Of a stretch of DNA of 64,000 bases, positions 45,300-58,276 are shown in pieces (the stretch's first letter is position 1; each line of letters opens with the position of its first letter). Location: NCBI GenBank assembly GCA_946807835.1, contig OX327697.1, positions 12,879,501 through 12,943,500 on the forward strand, in the 5' to 3' direction. The notes beneath the pieces are model-generated. The model was not told where the DNA came from. It saw only the letters and a list, made by a program, of their open reading frames with translations, and did no database searches. Both the position numbers and the translations under genes were made by a program. Origin of the DNA: Ailanthus altissimus (taxonomy: Eukaryota > Streptophyta > Magnoliopsida > Sapindales > Simaroubaceae).

Positions 45300-48221
45300 A
45301 TTTATTGGCCCAAGTTCAATGATTTTGCAGTGTGATCAACCTCAGCTACCTTTAGCTTTATCAATTCTGCCTCCAGAGCCTCAATCCTTTCGTTTGCATT
45401 TTGGCTCTGCTCCCTCAGTTCTCTCACCTTCGACATCATCTCTATCATAAGGTGATCCAAATTTTCCTTTGCCTTGGCCTCCTTCATGACCTTTATTGCT
45501 GCTTATTTTCTCTTGGACAAACTGGTAAAGGAGGTAGCAAACTCATCAATCTTAGTCTTAAGACCAACTGACATGGAGTTCCCTGAGGCATTGTAAAACA
45601 AGAAGGCCAGGGTCTTATTAATGTCAAGAACAGAGCACTTATTCAAGAGAAGGTCTGGTATTTTATTCTTCAAGCTCTTCAACTCTTGGATAACAGTCTG
45701 CACTTGTGACTACGTAGAGGAATGAGGTGAAGACAATTCTAATAAAGGTGATTCTACGTTAACTCCTTATTATCATATAAGGGTTCTTGGATAAACATAT
45801 GAATGATATCAACAGCAAAAGTTACCACCTTTATAATTGAAGCTGGTTTAATAGCAGGCTTCATCAATTTAGTGGGCTTAAAAGGGAAAGTTATGGTTGA
45901 CTCACCAGTTGGTTTATAAGTAACCTGAATATTTTTTAGGGTCTAATACTAAAGAAGATCGTGAAGAACAAGGGAAGGCGACTGAGAAGGAAATGCAGCT
46001 GTCAACTCTTTGTCGTCCATATTTTACAATAGACAATTCTAACCTAAGGTAGCTTCTAGTAATCATCTGGAACAAAGCAACAAAGTTTGTTAGTGGTCGT
46101 TCTTTTAATAGTTAATCATATAAAGAGATATATAAGTTCCTTCACCCTCTTTCTAGAGGGAGCTAAGTCCTTCTCAGTAATAAGAGGGGTGTCAAGAGTG
46201 GTCATAGAGCCTCTATAACGTAATGATCAATCAGATTAGAAAGTCAATATGATAAAGACAATATGAGAATAATATTAATACCTTGTCATCTTGTGACATC
46301 TTGTGTCACCAACAACCTTAACTGACTTACAATCTAAGATAAGTTTTTTTATAGTTATGTAAATAAAAGCCGATCCAGGTATGCCGACGTTTTTGCATTT
46401 TAGGAACATCTCTAGTGATGCTAAACTTAGCCTATAGGATTGTGGGATATTGGTCCTCGAAGGGTTGTTCAAAGAATACCTCCCCCAACGATGGGCTACA
46501 TGAATGAACTCATTGGGTTGGCATTCTTTAGTCGACAATTATGTGCCAAGAAGAGTTCCCTTTTTCTTTAGTGTAATCGGCTTTTCATCTCTTTTAAATT
46601 ATTACAAATAAACTTAAAACCATAAAAAAGGTTGAAAAGAATGGATCTCTTGAATAAACACACCTCTCGACTTTTGCTGGTCAACCTGCACAGGAGTACC
46701 AGGATTAGTCTTATTGCTATCAAAGTTGTGAAGGGGAAGAACAGTCTCTAAAGGTTGTCCAAAATAAAGGCAAACTATTTCTTCCCAATAAGAATTAAAA
46801 AGGGCTAGTCGACTAGGGTTAATGGGAAGATCGACTATTTGAAGAGATTTCTTCAACTCGAAAGAAACTGAAGTCGTCTATGTGACAAAAGAATGAGATT
46901 TGAAAACAACCCTAGATCTAAATTTCTGATTTACAGAGAAAAGATTAAGGCGTGGAATGGCTTGAACACAGCCAAATTGTTGGCTTACCTATTGAGGATG
47001 GTAGGTTTTTATTCCACATTTATTGTTTTTGGCCAATGCAATAACGGCCCCATGATGAAGATCTTGGGCAGTTAGATAGCTAACTCAAGAACGATGCTAA
47101 TCGATATTATGGTCAACTTCAAAAAGAACAAAGGATCAATCAAGATAAAATTGTCTTGTCCATTCTAGACTAAAGAGTGCTGGCCTAAGCCAACAAAACA
47201 AGCAGTCGTCTAAAAATGAGGTAGTGTAAAAGAAATATAAGAAATGTTCAAAATGATCTTGCTTTAATTTCCACTGGATAAGCCAGGGTGCATAGCAGAA
47301 AAGCCGGCCAGATAGCGATTGTAAAGTAATCTTAAAGAATTAGGTAAAATAAGTAGCCATCCAAAAATATAAAATCCAAAGTGGGTCAACCTACATGTGA
47401 AAAACGTCAACTGATCTTTTGAAGACAGTATTTCAAAAAGAGACCTATACAACTAAGACAAAAAGAAAGGACCAAAAGCTAACTTGGAACCATTTGCTTA
47501 GGCGACTGCCACTTTAAGATATTCTCTTGTAATATTTTTAGAAGGATTACAAAGATTATATTTGCATAGCTAATATAAAAGGAAAGTGACATGCTCTCCC
47601 TTAGTAGGAGTAGCTGATTGACTCCTAAATTTTGTCATGAACTTACTAAAACTAAGCTCAGATCGGGCTAGATTGACTACTCCAATAGACATATTGGCAT
47701 TAATTTCAATACCGTAGACAAAAAGATTAAAAATGACGGCTAAGTCAAACAAAGGTGTAAACATATAGTCAAACTTAAAGCAAAACACATTGCTAGCTCT
47801 AAACCAGATTAAAAGCAAAACCGATATTACTCTATTGTGAAAGGGAATTTGATATTGGCTTAGCTAGATCAAGTCATACACATAGTTCAATACGGTTTAA
47901 CCATCATGTGAATTCAGAAGTTGACTTGAGCCAAGACCTGATCGACCTAGAAGTTAACCAAATTGACATATCATAGGGTTGATTAAATCTAAGGGGATCA
48001 GAACGATGAGCAAGGAAGTATTGATAATAATTGGGAACTATTGGACAATTGTAAGGGCCTAAAATATACTAGGATGAGTCGGCCTTAAAAGATAGTACCT
48101 GGTAGATGATTTGTTCATCCTAGAGATTCCTGGACTTAGTGAAGAGTGACAAGGGTGTTTCAGTGGCTTCAATTGACTTGAATTTCTTTGATCGAGCAGA
48201 TGAAGGTGACATGGAAGCCAT
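45300..48221 (-). pseudogene. Antisense gene of the Tat element (plant-mobile-domain-like), decayed
   Basis: Opposite to pol, a long homologous reading region starts at an ATG at 48221 (MASMSPSSARSKKFKSIEAT) and can be followed leftward through many stops and shifts. Around 47820-47500 the segments EHVTFLLYWLCKYNLC, KVAVALANGSKLAFGP-like and LYRSLFEIL resemble the plant mobile domain (aminotransferase-like PMD) found in some Gypsy and Mutator elements and in host MAIN proteins. A PLWIL.FW block follows near 47390. The C-terminal part (45703-45302) is a Glu/Lys/Leu-rich predicted coiled coil. Tat/Retand-type elements are known to carry an antisense ORF between pol and the 3' LTR, which fits this position. 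It is certainly inactive here. Confidence 0.72.
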
Positions 48222-49628
48222 TGACTGAATAAGGGAAAAGAATCAGGGTAAAAGCACGAATTTATAAGGTAAAGTATGAAAACGAGATCAAAAGTAAAAC
48301 ATGAATGAAATTTTACCTTGAATAATGTTGAAGGATGTTAAAGATTCTTGAAGATTGCATTGAAACTAAAGAACACTTGAGATAGGGTTTAAAGGAGTAA
48401 AAATTGCTTGAGAGAGAAAGTGAAAGTAAACACGAAATTACCTCTCTTCTTATAGTACTTAGGGCGGTTAAAATGACAGTTGTTCATTTAATATAATTAG
48501 GCATTTAATGAAGGATTAATAATGGGACATTTATACTTTTATAATTATTATTAAGGTAGTGATTAGACTGTTGTTCATGATTATCAATATTTAATGACAA
48601 GACAATTTCTGACAATAATAATAGTCAAAGGAAGATAAAAAGGCTCTGGCCAAGCTAAGCTAACTTATAAAGATCCTAAGTATAGAGAAATCAGCTTAAA
48701 AACCTAAAATGAACCAAGGGCTTTAACGATCTTAAAAATTCTAAAGTTCGATAAATTTAAATGAAAGATCTTGAAGGAAGCTTCAGAATGAATCACCAGA
48801 TGTAATTTTATGACAAGCTTATATCGACTAGATAAGTTTACATAGTAAGGCCATTTTCTTGACCTAAAGCTTGTTAGTGATTTTGGAGATATTAACCTTC
48901 TATGACACTTTAGGCAAGTTTTTGGTGGTATAAGGAAATAGATGAAACCAGGCTATCCTTGTGACTAGTGAAGGAAATTTTAAAAAGATTAGGTAGACTC
49001 AGATAGCCCTAGGGAAAGCACGAACAATTTATAAAGTTAGGATCAACACTGGCAAGTTCTAAGGTTTAAAGGCCAGATAGCCAGTAGTACTAAAAAATGC
49101 CATGGTCGATCTTAGAGGACTGTCTAGGTGATTTCTAAAATATGAAGACCAAGTATAAGAATAATCCTTGATGGTACATAGAGACCCAGATGATTTAGTG
49201 GGATGACTACAATGGTTTTACATAAGGTGATCTGAGACTTGAAAGACAGTTGCCAACAGATTATTGCATGGCAACCTTACCCGGGTGATTTAATAATATA
49301 AACCAAGAGATAAGATTCCTAAAAAATGAGTAAGGCGATTTGGGAATTCTCAAACTAAGACAGGGCGAATTCTAAGGTCAAGGCAACTTTAAAGAGTTTA
49401 GTTGAGTGAGGGCAACCTAGAGATTAGTATGGGTATTTCTAGAAAGTTTAATTAGCTCGGGCGGACATAAAAGAAGACGGGGCAATTAAGTATGTTAACC
49501 TAACCCAAGCGATTTTAAAGCCAGTCCCATGTGATTTTAAAGTACCAATTTTATAGCAGGCGATTTAGGCCGGCTAAGTATTGCAAGCCTCGACAAAGTC
49601 ATCCTTTTAATCAGCTTGCAGGGGGCAT
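48222..49628 (+). mobile_element. Tat element non-coding region up to the polypurine tract
   Basis: No frame of note is present. The region upstream of the antisense ATG would be that gene's promoter and leader (read leftward). The right end carries a purine-rich tract GCAGGGGGCA (about 49618-49627), the expected second-strand primer site immediately before the 3' LTR at 49629. Confidence 0.55.
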
Positions 49629-50285
49629 TGTTGACACTGACCCAAAAAGAGACTTAATGGCTTTTCTATTTTAGGATTTCAGGCGTTGTTTGTGCATTTT
49701 ACCTTATTTAGGAAATTGTACACAAAAAAGGGTATGTTATATTAGAATTCTACTCATCGTAAAATTAGGTTTTGTGTAGGATTTTATAGCTTATAAATAG
49801 GCTTGATTTCTCATTATTTGTATTATCATCAACTATTCAATACAACAAATACATAAGTTTTGAGCTTTTTATCCCTTTTCCTCCTTTTTAGCATTCAACC
49901 TAAGATTCCGTGTCCTCGCTTATTGAAATCCATACAACTTTATTGTTAGAGCTTTGCTCGTCCTTCTCTAAGAAGAACCTAAGCCCTACGATACTCTCAT
50001 TGCACTATAGTCCAAGTCTAGCAATAGACCTTGCTCCTTGATAGCCCAAGTGTAAACCTCACTTGCTGACAACCAAGTTCGGCCCTACCTTACTTAGTAA
50101 ATCCCTTAGTCTCAGCTTCTCTCAAATCTAGGGCGACATTCGTCTAGCCGAATCCTCAAACTTTATTTCACAAACAATAAGGTATCTTGAACCGTTTTCT
50201 TTGTTGTAAAATCTTGATTCAATAATTCTAGTCGGCTTGAGGCATAATTTATTTGGGAATAATCGGTAGTACTCTTGCTATAACA
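49629..50285 (+). mobile_element. Probable 3' LTR of the Tat element
   Basis: It begins TGTTGACACTGACC directly after the polypurine tract. A candidate end is ...GCTATAACA at 50285, giving TGTT...AACA termini and a length of about 657 bp. The 5' partner LTR is missing from the window because the left part of the element is gone, so the right end is a best guess. Confidence 0.6.
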
Positions 50286-50499
50286 GTAGTCGGAGACGCT
50301 GCGCCAAAGGCTTTCGATCTTCTTTTGAATTTATGAATTTCAATAGTTCTTTATTTCATTGTCTGCTCTTCCTAGCAAGTGGCTCGCTATATGTGCCCAT
50401 CTATAATTAGCTCATGCATGTTTGCTTTAGATAGCTAATTACATCTCGGTCCTTCATGTAGGAAGGGCAGCTATGTGCCCATATCTTTGTACTTTATAT
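50286..50499. other. Unassigned spacer between two retroelements
   Basis: About 210 bp with no frame or motif that I can assign. It contains a loose repeat ('tatgtgcccat' near 50391 and 50474). Confidence 0.4.
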
Positions 50500-53400
50500 T
50501 TTAAACTCTCATTATTAGTTTCATGGTGAATAAATGATGGGATTTTACAAAAAAATAAAACTCGAAAGAATATTGCATAAAAAACTATGATAACATCCAT
50601 AGAGGAGCATGTACAACCCATAACCAATGGTGTCTACCCAGGTACACTTGGTAAAGTCTCTATATTTTCTGCTGCTTCTCAAAATAGTACATAGATTATT
50701 GATACATGTGCATCCGATCACATGACTAGGGATCTTAATTAGTTAAAATCTTTTCTCTCTTTCTCTCACTCAGTTATTTCCACAGCTAAAAGTAGTCTCT
50801 CTCCTGTTACTAGGGAGGGTTCTATCATCTTATCTGATACTCTCACCTTAGATATTGTATTTTTGGTTTCATCTCTTAAATATAATATCTTTTCTGATAA
50901 CCAAATCACCTCTACCCTAACCCGTACTTAAATGTTTTGGCCTTCTTTTTACATTTTCTAAGACATTCTAACCAGGAAGATCTTAGTTATGATGTTAGAA
51001 TGAGCAAACTTTATTATTCGAAGTTAATAAGAAAAAGAGGGTCAAAGCCTAACCAAGCAATTCAAACGAGTTATGAGGATAAAAATCGAGCAACTATTTG
51101 ATTACGGAACTGAAGGCTTAGACATCTTTCTTCTTACTATCTTAAGAAATTACAACCCCATTTGTTTCCTAGTTTGAATGATTTCACTATGAGATATGTG
51201 AACTAGCTAAGAGCTATCATATTTCTTATCTACCAAGTTTGAATAAACGTTGGAGCCTTTTATGATTATTCATTCAAATATATAAGGTCCAACAAAAATT
51301 ATGTCTCTTTCTAAATCTCATTATTTTGTTATATTTATTTATGAATGTACTAAAATGACTTGGATATCTCTTCTTTAAAATAAAAGTCATGTGTGTATAG
51401 TTTTTAAAAAATTTCATAGTATGGTAAAAACTCAGTACCAAAGGTAGATTTGTGCTTGGCAATTTGACAATGTTAATGAGTTTATGAATACCTCATTAGG
51501 TGCTTTTTTGAGATAATATGGAATCAACACCAAACATCATACACAAATACTCCATAACATAATGGATTAATGGAAAGAAAGATTAGGAAAATACTAGAGA
51601 TAGTTTGGACTTCTTTCTTTGGTACGAATATGCCTAAATTTTATTAGGGGGTAATAAAATTGGTGACTTATTTGATTAATCAAATACCATCTAGTGTGAT
51701 CAAATTTCAAATGCCACAACGAAATATGGAATCGTTACTTTTGTCCTCCAGTCCCTAATCTTAAACCTCAGGTTTTTGGTTATTCGACTTACATTCATGT
51801 GACAAAAGTTCTTTGAGGTAAACTTCATCTATATGAAAAAGTATGTGTCTTTGTTAGCTATTCAAAGTTTCAAAGGATTATAGGTGTTATGATCCTCAAA
51901 TTTGAAAGTAACATGTTACCTTGGATTTTTCCTTTCATGAGTTAGAACTATACTATTCAAGAAAAGTTTTCAGGTCTTTTCTTTAGGGGGAAGTCATAAT
52001 GAAGATAACTTGCCTTATAAATTTGTCTTGACCCGTGAATTTGGTGAAAAAATAAAATCTTGGTTGAAGTAGAAGATGGAAATATAATTTTTAAGTCTAA
52101 ACTTGGCATCACAACCTTTGATCAAAACCCCTCCCTCCGTCCCCACCCGATCTATTGCCTAGCTTGCCCATACTTATATCATCAATCGAAGAATCAACAA
52201 AGGATGTTTCTCCACAAGTAACCTTAGATCCCATAATTAATAAACCTAATGAAACATTTGATCTCACTAAAAATATAGCTAATAAATGTCGACAAATGGA
52301 TAATAGAGGATTTCTCAAAAATATAATATGAGTTTGACCGTAAATCCAAAACAAAATACCAATTAGTAATCATGAGTCCCTATATAGATTATCAAAATCA
52401 TGTGCACTAATTATTTGTCAATAATCCATTGTATATATTCTTAATAGTGTGTAGGATGCTTTAGCAGATCTAAAGTGACTAAGACAATGAATTTAGAAAT
52501 TGAGGTCCTTCAAAGAACAATACTTGAGCGATTTGCCCATGACTTGAATGGAATAAGATAATTGGGTGTAGATGGGTGTTTAGGGTTAAACTTAAGGCTG
52601 ATGATAGTGTTAATAAACATAAAGTAAGGTTAATTGCAAAAGGATATATGTTGAAGTATATAATTAATTATTAAAAGACCTTTGCACTAGTAACCAAGAT
52701 TAATACAAGCTGTATTCTTATTTCTATAACACAGCAAACCAAGATTAGCCTTTACAATAATTCTACATCAAGAATGCTTTTCTTAATAGAGACTTAGAGG
52801 AAGATGTTTATATAGAGAGGAAAAAGTTTACGTGAAGTTACCACTAGAGCTAAAAGCAAAGTTTCAAGAACAACTGAAGTACGTAAATTGAAAAAGGCAT
52901 TATATGGGCTAAAACAATCACCTGACTTAGTTTGGAAGGTTTTCATCCATAATGAAGGAGTTTAGTTATAAACAAAGTTATTCAAAATATATTTTATTTA
53001 TTAAACACAAGTAAGGAAAGGCAACAATTTTGATTGTGAATGTAAATGACATGGTGCTGATAAGAGATGACCTAGATGAAAGAAATGCTTTATAGGAGTA
53101 CCCTCTCACAAAGGAAATATATGTTAGACCTCTTAATTGAAACTAGATGTTAGCTTGTAAACAAGTTGAAACATCTATAGAGATAAATCACCAAAATTGC
53201 TAAGTCAAAGTGCAATAAACAAAAGAAGCTATCAGAGGTTTATTAGATGACTAATCTATTTGTCTTACACTAGGCAAGACATATTTTTTGCAGTGAGTGT
53301 CATAAGTCAGTTTATACATGCACCTAGTGAAGAATATGAATACAATATATCAATTCTTAAGATACTTTAAGAATGCAATAATAGAAGCGTAAAAGCATTA
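50500..53400 (+). pseudogene. Copia polyprotein remnant: protease, integrase, RT, part of RNase H
   Basis: The plus strand carries a Copia order of domains. The protease WIIDTCASDHMT is near 50690-50725, with Cys replacing the Gly of the DTGA site. The integrase contains MTWISLL, a CPYTPQQNG-equivalent region near 51540 and VFGYSTYIHV near 51775. The RT starts near 52550 (GCRWVFRVKLKADD-like) and ends in a RHIFFAVSVISQFIHAPSEE block near 53270-53335, the equivalent of TRPDIFFAVSVVSQFMHAP. Stops and shifts are frequent throughout. The element stops near 53400 where an Athila LTR begins. Neither of its own LTRs was identified. Confidence 0.82.
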
Positions 53401-53409
53401 GTATGATTA

Positions 53410-54697
53410 GTAATCTGAATGGGAGTTTTTCTCTAATTTATGAAGTTTTAGCTATTTACTTTTTTTTATTATAAATAGATGCAGGATGAAAAATGTGACA
53501 TTTAGGAACAAACATGAGGAAAATTGGACGAGAAATGAAGAAGCTGCACTCAAAATAAGAGAGCGTTGAACCCAAGGCTAGGCGCCGCAGTGGCTGGGCG
53601 CTGCACATCCATACCCATCGCGTTCTAGGTCTGAACACTCATGAAACATATTAAACCCTCTCTTTTTAGTTTTATTTTGACTTAGATTCAAAGGCCCTCG
53701 ACCCTAGGGTTTCTTATACATATAAAAGCACTTTTTTAAGAACTGAAACATAGACTTTTTTAGAGGCAAAAAATAAAGAAACAATTCATAACACAAAATT
53801 ATGAGATCAAAGCCAAGATTGAATATTCTAGGTTCAAGATTCAAGGTTTACCTCAAGATTAAGAGAGAAGTAACCCAAGGAGTCGTCTTGATTAGTTTTT
53901 CTTCTTTCTTTTCTTACCATTATGTTCTTATTCTTGCTGTTGTACATGGATTGGTTTGTGATGAGATAAATGTTGTTTTATCTCTGGTTAGACTATTAAA
54001 CCTAGTATGTAGTTTAATTTTATTGATTATTAGTTTATGAACTTAATATATATAATTGATTCATTCTATCTTGTGTTTAATGCTTTCATTATATCAGGCC
54101 AATATTTTGAATGATTAAGGAACTATAATGAACTCGATGGAAGGATTCATGTGTTTAGCCTATGATGGTTTGATGCATGATCACAAGGTAACAATTATGA
54201 GTTCCATGTAGGATAGAAATATACCTAAATAGCATGTATAGTATGATTTAGACCTGATCTCAATGAATTACATTCTATTCTGATTACCATAGATATGTAG
54301 GTAGTTGTTAGAATGCATAATATTGTCACTTGACCATTGATAGAGGCTTATGATGAGACTATAGTCTAGCCAATCAATTTGTATTAAGAGATTAACTAAG
54401 AGGTTAATGATTCTAATGAAATACTAAAGGATAAGTGAAAACCCAAGATTATTATCAAATAATGAATTCAACTTTTGTTTGTTTACTATTTAGGTTTAGC
54501 TTAATTGATAGAACAATGTTAATTAATTAAATTTTAGATTTTAGTTTTTCTAGATAAAAGTTAAGTAGATATAATTTTAGCAATTGGTTGATAGAATTAG
54601 ATTGTATAGTTTCTATAGGAATGATATCTGAACTTAAAATCCTATATTACTTGATACGATTACATATATTTGTGTTTAGCTACTAAACCATATATCA
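53410..54697 (+). mobile_element. 5' LTR of an Athila-type Gypsy element
   Basis: It ends in ATATATCA eight bases before a well preserved Athila primer site. Its left part matches the sequence at 58020-58100, which I take as the start of the 3' LTR. It contains a short GC-rich palindromic patch (AGGCGCCGCAGTGGCTGGGCGC, near 53579, cited only in part: GGCGCCGCAGTGGC). The exact first base is uncertain within about 30 bp. Confidence 0.7.
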
Positions 54698-54704
54698 AGT
54701 TTTA

Positions 54705-54721
54705 TGGCGTCGTTGCCGAGG
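54705..54721 (+). other. Athila primer-binding site
   Basis: TGGCGTCGTTGCCGAGG is a near match to the TGGCGCCGTTGCCGGGG-type site, complementary to tRNA-Asp in Athila elements. It is located just inside the 5' LTR. Confidence 0.8.
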
Positions 54722-54839
54722 AATATTTCTATTTATTCTTTAGATCAATACTAATACTAAAGTACTTACTTTTAATTTAGGTTTTCTTTTTTTTTTCTTC
54801 TTTTTACTTTGATTTTTTTTATTTTATTTTGACAGTTCA

Positions 54840-56220
54840 TGAGAAGAGCAAAAAGTGTTGATTTGATTTCTTTTGATCCTGAGATCGAAAGGACTCGCAT
54901 AGACTTCGACGTGAATAACGCTAGTGATCTTTATACATGAAGGAGAACAATGATCACATTAATATTTTAGTGTTTAAGCCCATGATACCACAGAGAGTGC
55001 TAAAAAAGTATGTTGTCCCAACTACAAATGGTGTTCAATCTAGTATTCGACGACCAACCGTCAACGCCAATAATTTTGAGATCAAGCTGAGTACAATTCA
55101 AATGTTGAAGGAATCTGTATAGTTTAGTGAAACTCCCAACTATGATCTTAAAATGCATATCATAAATTTATTAGAAATTTGTGATACTTTTAAGTACAAT
55201 GAAGTCTTAATTGATGCCATACGACTTATATTGTTCCCTTTCTCCTTAAGGGACAGAGCCAATAGTTGGTTGATGTCATTACCATCTAAATCTATATCGA
55301 TGTGGGATGACCTAACGCAGAAGTTCTTAGCCAAGTTTTTTCTACTAGCGAAGATAGCAAAGATGATGAATGACATTACCTTATTAAGTCAAATTGATGG
55401 TGTTGTTATATAGGGCATAAGAGCACTTCAAAGACATGTTTGAGGAAGTGTCCTTATCATAAAATCCCTAAATAATTATTAGTCCAAACATTCTACAATG
55501 GATTAGTAAACCATTTGAGGACCATTATAGATGTTGCTACTAGAGGAACTATAATAAATAAGTCCACGGATGAGGCTTATGATCTGTTGAAGGATATGGC
55601 ATTAATAATTACCAATGTCTAACAGAGAGAGTTATACCTAGGAAAGCCACCGGTATAAATAAAATTGACACATTTAATGCATTGATAATACAACTTAATT
55701 CATTATTCAAGAAGTTTGATGCATTGAACGCCATTAAAACTCAATAAGTAACATGCGACTTTTGTAGTGATAATTACATGAATGAGAGGTGCATGGAATC
55801 GGTGAATTTTGTGGGTTATCTGAATAGACAACAACCTAACCCACAATCCAACTTTTATAATCCGAGATAGAGAGATCATACTAACTTATCTTAATGTAAG
55901 AACCAAAAAGAGTCATCTAGACTATTAAATTCCCCAAGATCCCAAATACCGCAAAAGAAGAAGCTGACTTTAGAAGATATGTTCATGCAATATATAAAGT
56001 CCAATAACGCCATCCAATAGAATCATTTAGCATCATTGAAGAACTTGGAGGTTTAATTGAGATAACATGTTATAGCAATTGAGATAACATGTTATAGTCA
56101 TTAATAAGCGACCCCAAGGCACTCTACCAAGTGACACCAAAGCAAATCTAAGAGGAAATATAGAGTATTGCCAAGCCATCAACTTGAGAAGTGGTTAGAT
56201 CTTACATTAAAGCATATCTA
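54840..56220 (+). pseudogene. Athila gag remnant
   Basis: The plus strand at 55153-55413 encodes a clear Athila gag core: LLEICDTFKYNEV, then ILFPFSLRDRANSWLMSLPS, then MWDDLTQKFLAKFF. It continues in other frames (FYNGLVNHLRTIIDVATRGT-like near 55490-55550). The N-terminal part begins near 54840. Several stops and frameshifts make it non-functional. The order LTR, primer site, gag, protease is intact. Confidence 0.88.
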
Positions 56221-56237
56221 ACCCACCACCATCAAGT

Positions 56238-57200
56238 GTGAAAAAGAAGGAGAATATGGAACAACAAGAAGAAGTGCAGCCATATAAACCACCTATTCCT
56301 TTTTCTCAAAGGCTACAGAAATGCCAAATAAGTGCACAAACTGAAAAATTGCAGAAAGGCAGTCCAGAAAGTGTAGAAAAGAAAGATGGGCAGCAGAAAA
56401 TTATAGAATTTTCAGTAAAGAAAAATGTAGAAACAAGTATTGAAGTGCAGCAACATTCTGAGGTGCAGAAAAATGACAAATCAACAAAAAATACCAATAC
56501 TAATATACAGAAATAGTCAATGCACTCAACTATTCCACCTCCACCATTCCCTCAGAGGCTGCAAAAGAGGAAATTAGATAAGCAGTTTTCTAAATTTCTT
56601 AAAGTTTTTAAAAAATTACAAATTAATCTTCCTTTTGTAGATGCACTTGAATAAATGAAAAGCATCCTTTCAAATAAGACAAGACTAGAGGATTATGAGA
56701 CCATAGCATTGATAAATGAGTGATCGTAATTCTTCAAAAGAAGCTATCTTTTAAGCTCAAAGATCCTAGGAGATTTACCATATTGTGCTCTATTGGTGGT
56801 CATAATCTTAGTAAAGTGCTTTATGATCTTAAAGTAAGCATTAATCTCATGCCCTTTTTTCGTCTACAACAAGTTAGGTTTGAGAGAAGCAAAGCCTGGT
56901 AATGTCAAACTCATGCTTGCTGACCGATCTTTTACCTATCTAAAGGGAATTATAAAGGATGTGCTAGTTAAGGTGGAAAAATCCATCTTCCCTATAAAAT
57001 ATTTTGTCCTAGACATGAAAGAAGACCAGGAGATCCCTATCATCCTTGGAAGACCCTTCTTAGCCATAGGATGTATAGTCATTGATGTTAAAAAAAGGGA
57101 GACGACCATGAGGGTGCAAGATGACATAACGACATTCAAAGCTTCAAGGAGATCAAGTTTTCATCTAAGAGTGAAGAGCGTGGTAGCATTAATGTGATAC
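56238..57200 (+). pseudogene. Athila protease region remnant
   Basis: A 92-codon Lys/Gln/Glu-rich frame (56238-56516) carries PFSQRLQK. After a stop the same context recurs as PFPQRLQKRKLDKQFSKFLK and the spacer ahead of the protease. The frame 56880-57197 has the Athila protease C-terminus: VKLMLADRSFTYLKGIIKDV, FVLDMKEDQEIPIILGRPFL and TMRVQDDI. The active-site segment around 56840 is in another frame (SINLMP) and damaged. RT and later domains are absent. Confidence 0.85.
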
Positions 57201-58019
57201 ATTCAAACGCCAAAGAGTTAAAAGAAATGAAAACCACTTTCTAGGTCTAAGATTAAAATCTTTCCGGAGAAGCTTGAAGAGAATGATATGAAAGCTACTA
57301 CCCTTGGCTTAATTAAGAAGATATGGAATCCTAAAGAGAAGAAAGCCAAGAAGCTTACATACAAAGAGGCTTCCACCATTACCTTTGATCCACCATAAGA
57401 ATAGAAAAGGCCCCATCAAGCCGATAACGTTAAATCAAGCACTTTTTAAGAGACAACCCAAGTAATTTTTATTTTTATCCACTTATTTTTAGTTTTAGTT
57501 ATGTTAGTTTATTTTTCTTGTTAGGAATAAAGCAAGTCAAGCATTCAAGGAAGCAGCACAAGCATTTGCAAGCGTTGGGAGCAAAGGAACACCGTAGTCC
57601 CATCAGAACACAACACTGCAATGTTTCAACTTCACTTACCAGTAGAGTTTTTCTCACTTATAAGTTTATTTTTTAATATTGAGAACATTGTCTAATTTAC
57701 GTTTGGGGGTGGAAAACACTTTCTTGTGTTTACTTTGCTGCTTTTATTGATTGGTTATCTTGTGTATTAAATTTTGTTTTTAGCATTAAGTTTTGATTGA
57801 GAAGATGATTATTAGTCTATAATAAGAAATAAAATATTTGTTGAATTTATTTTCACAAGTCTTTAGGAAACAATTGATGCTTGAGATAATTCCTTTTATA
57901 AAAAATCTAGGGTTGATTTCAACCTTATTTTTAATCACTTATTCTTGATCACATTGATAATAAGTTTGTATTCTTTGAATTTTTTGCTTAGAGATACTTC
58001 ATACTTAAGTAGTACTCTA
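57201..58019 (+). mobile_element. Athila non-coding region, pol deleted
   Basis: Downstream of the protease, the text passes to the non-coding region seen near the 3' end of such elements ('agagacaacccaagtaattttt' near 57446, cited in part: gacaacccaagtaa; 'ttgggggtggaaaac' near 57702). RT, RNase H and integrase have been deleted. No gene is seen. Confidence 0.55.
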
Positions 58020-58100
58020 CAGGCTCGATGACCGAATTTTTGGTTATTTAATTGTATTTTTGATTATAAATATGTAAACGATAGAAAATGTGATGTTTAG
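58020..58100 (+). mobile_element. Start of the Athila 3' LTR, interrupted
   Basis: About 70 bp match the first part of the 5' LTR (T-rich tract, 'gattataaatatg', 'gaaaatgtgatgtttag' against 'gaaaaatgtgacatttag'). The match stops at 58100, where a Copia LTR begins. The last five bases, tttag, are the presumed target duplication. Confidence 0.7.
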
Positions 58101-58276
58101 TGTAAAAGAGGAGAATATGATTCTGTTGTCTTATTCATTGTAAAGAAATAGTACAATATATATAGAAAAAGAGACAGTCCTAAAAAGGAAGTCTTCTATA
58201 TATAAAAAAAAAGAACATCATTAGTGATTTCCTATATTATGCCTACCATATATATACCTACTATATACATTTCACA
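58101..58276 (-). mobile_element. Short 3' LTR of a minus-strand Copia element
   Basis: A 176-bp segment with TGTAAA...TTCACA ends is followed directly by the reverse of a polypurine tract (ctccctttcaagctgg). This arrangement marks the 3' LTR of an element on the minus strand. The 5' LTR lies beyond the right edge of the window. Confidence 0.8.
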
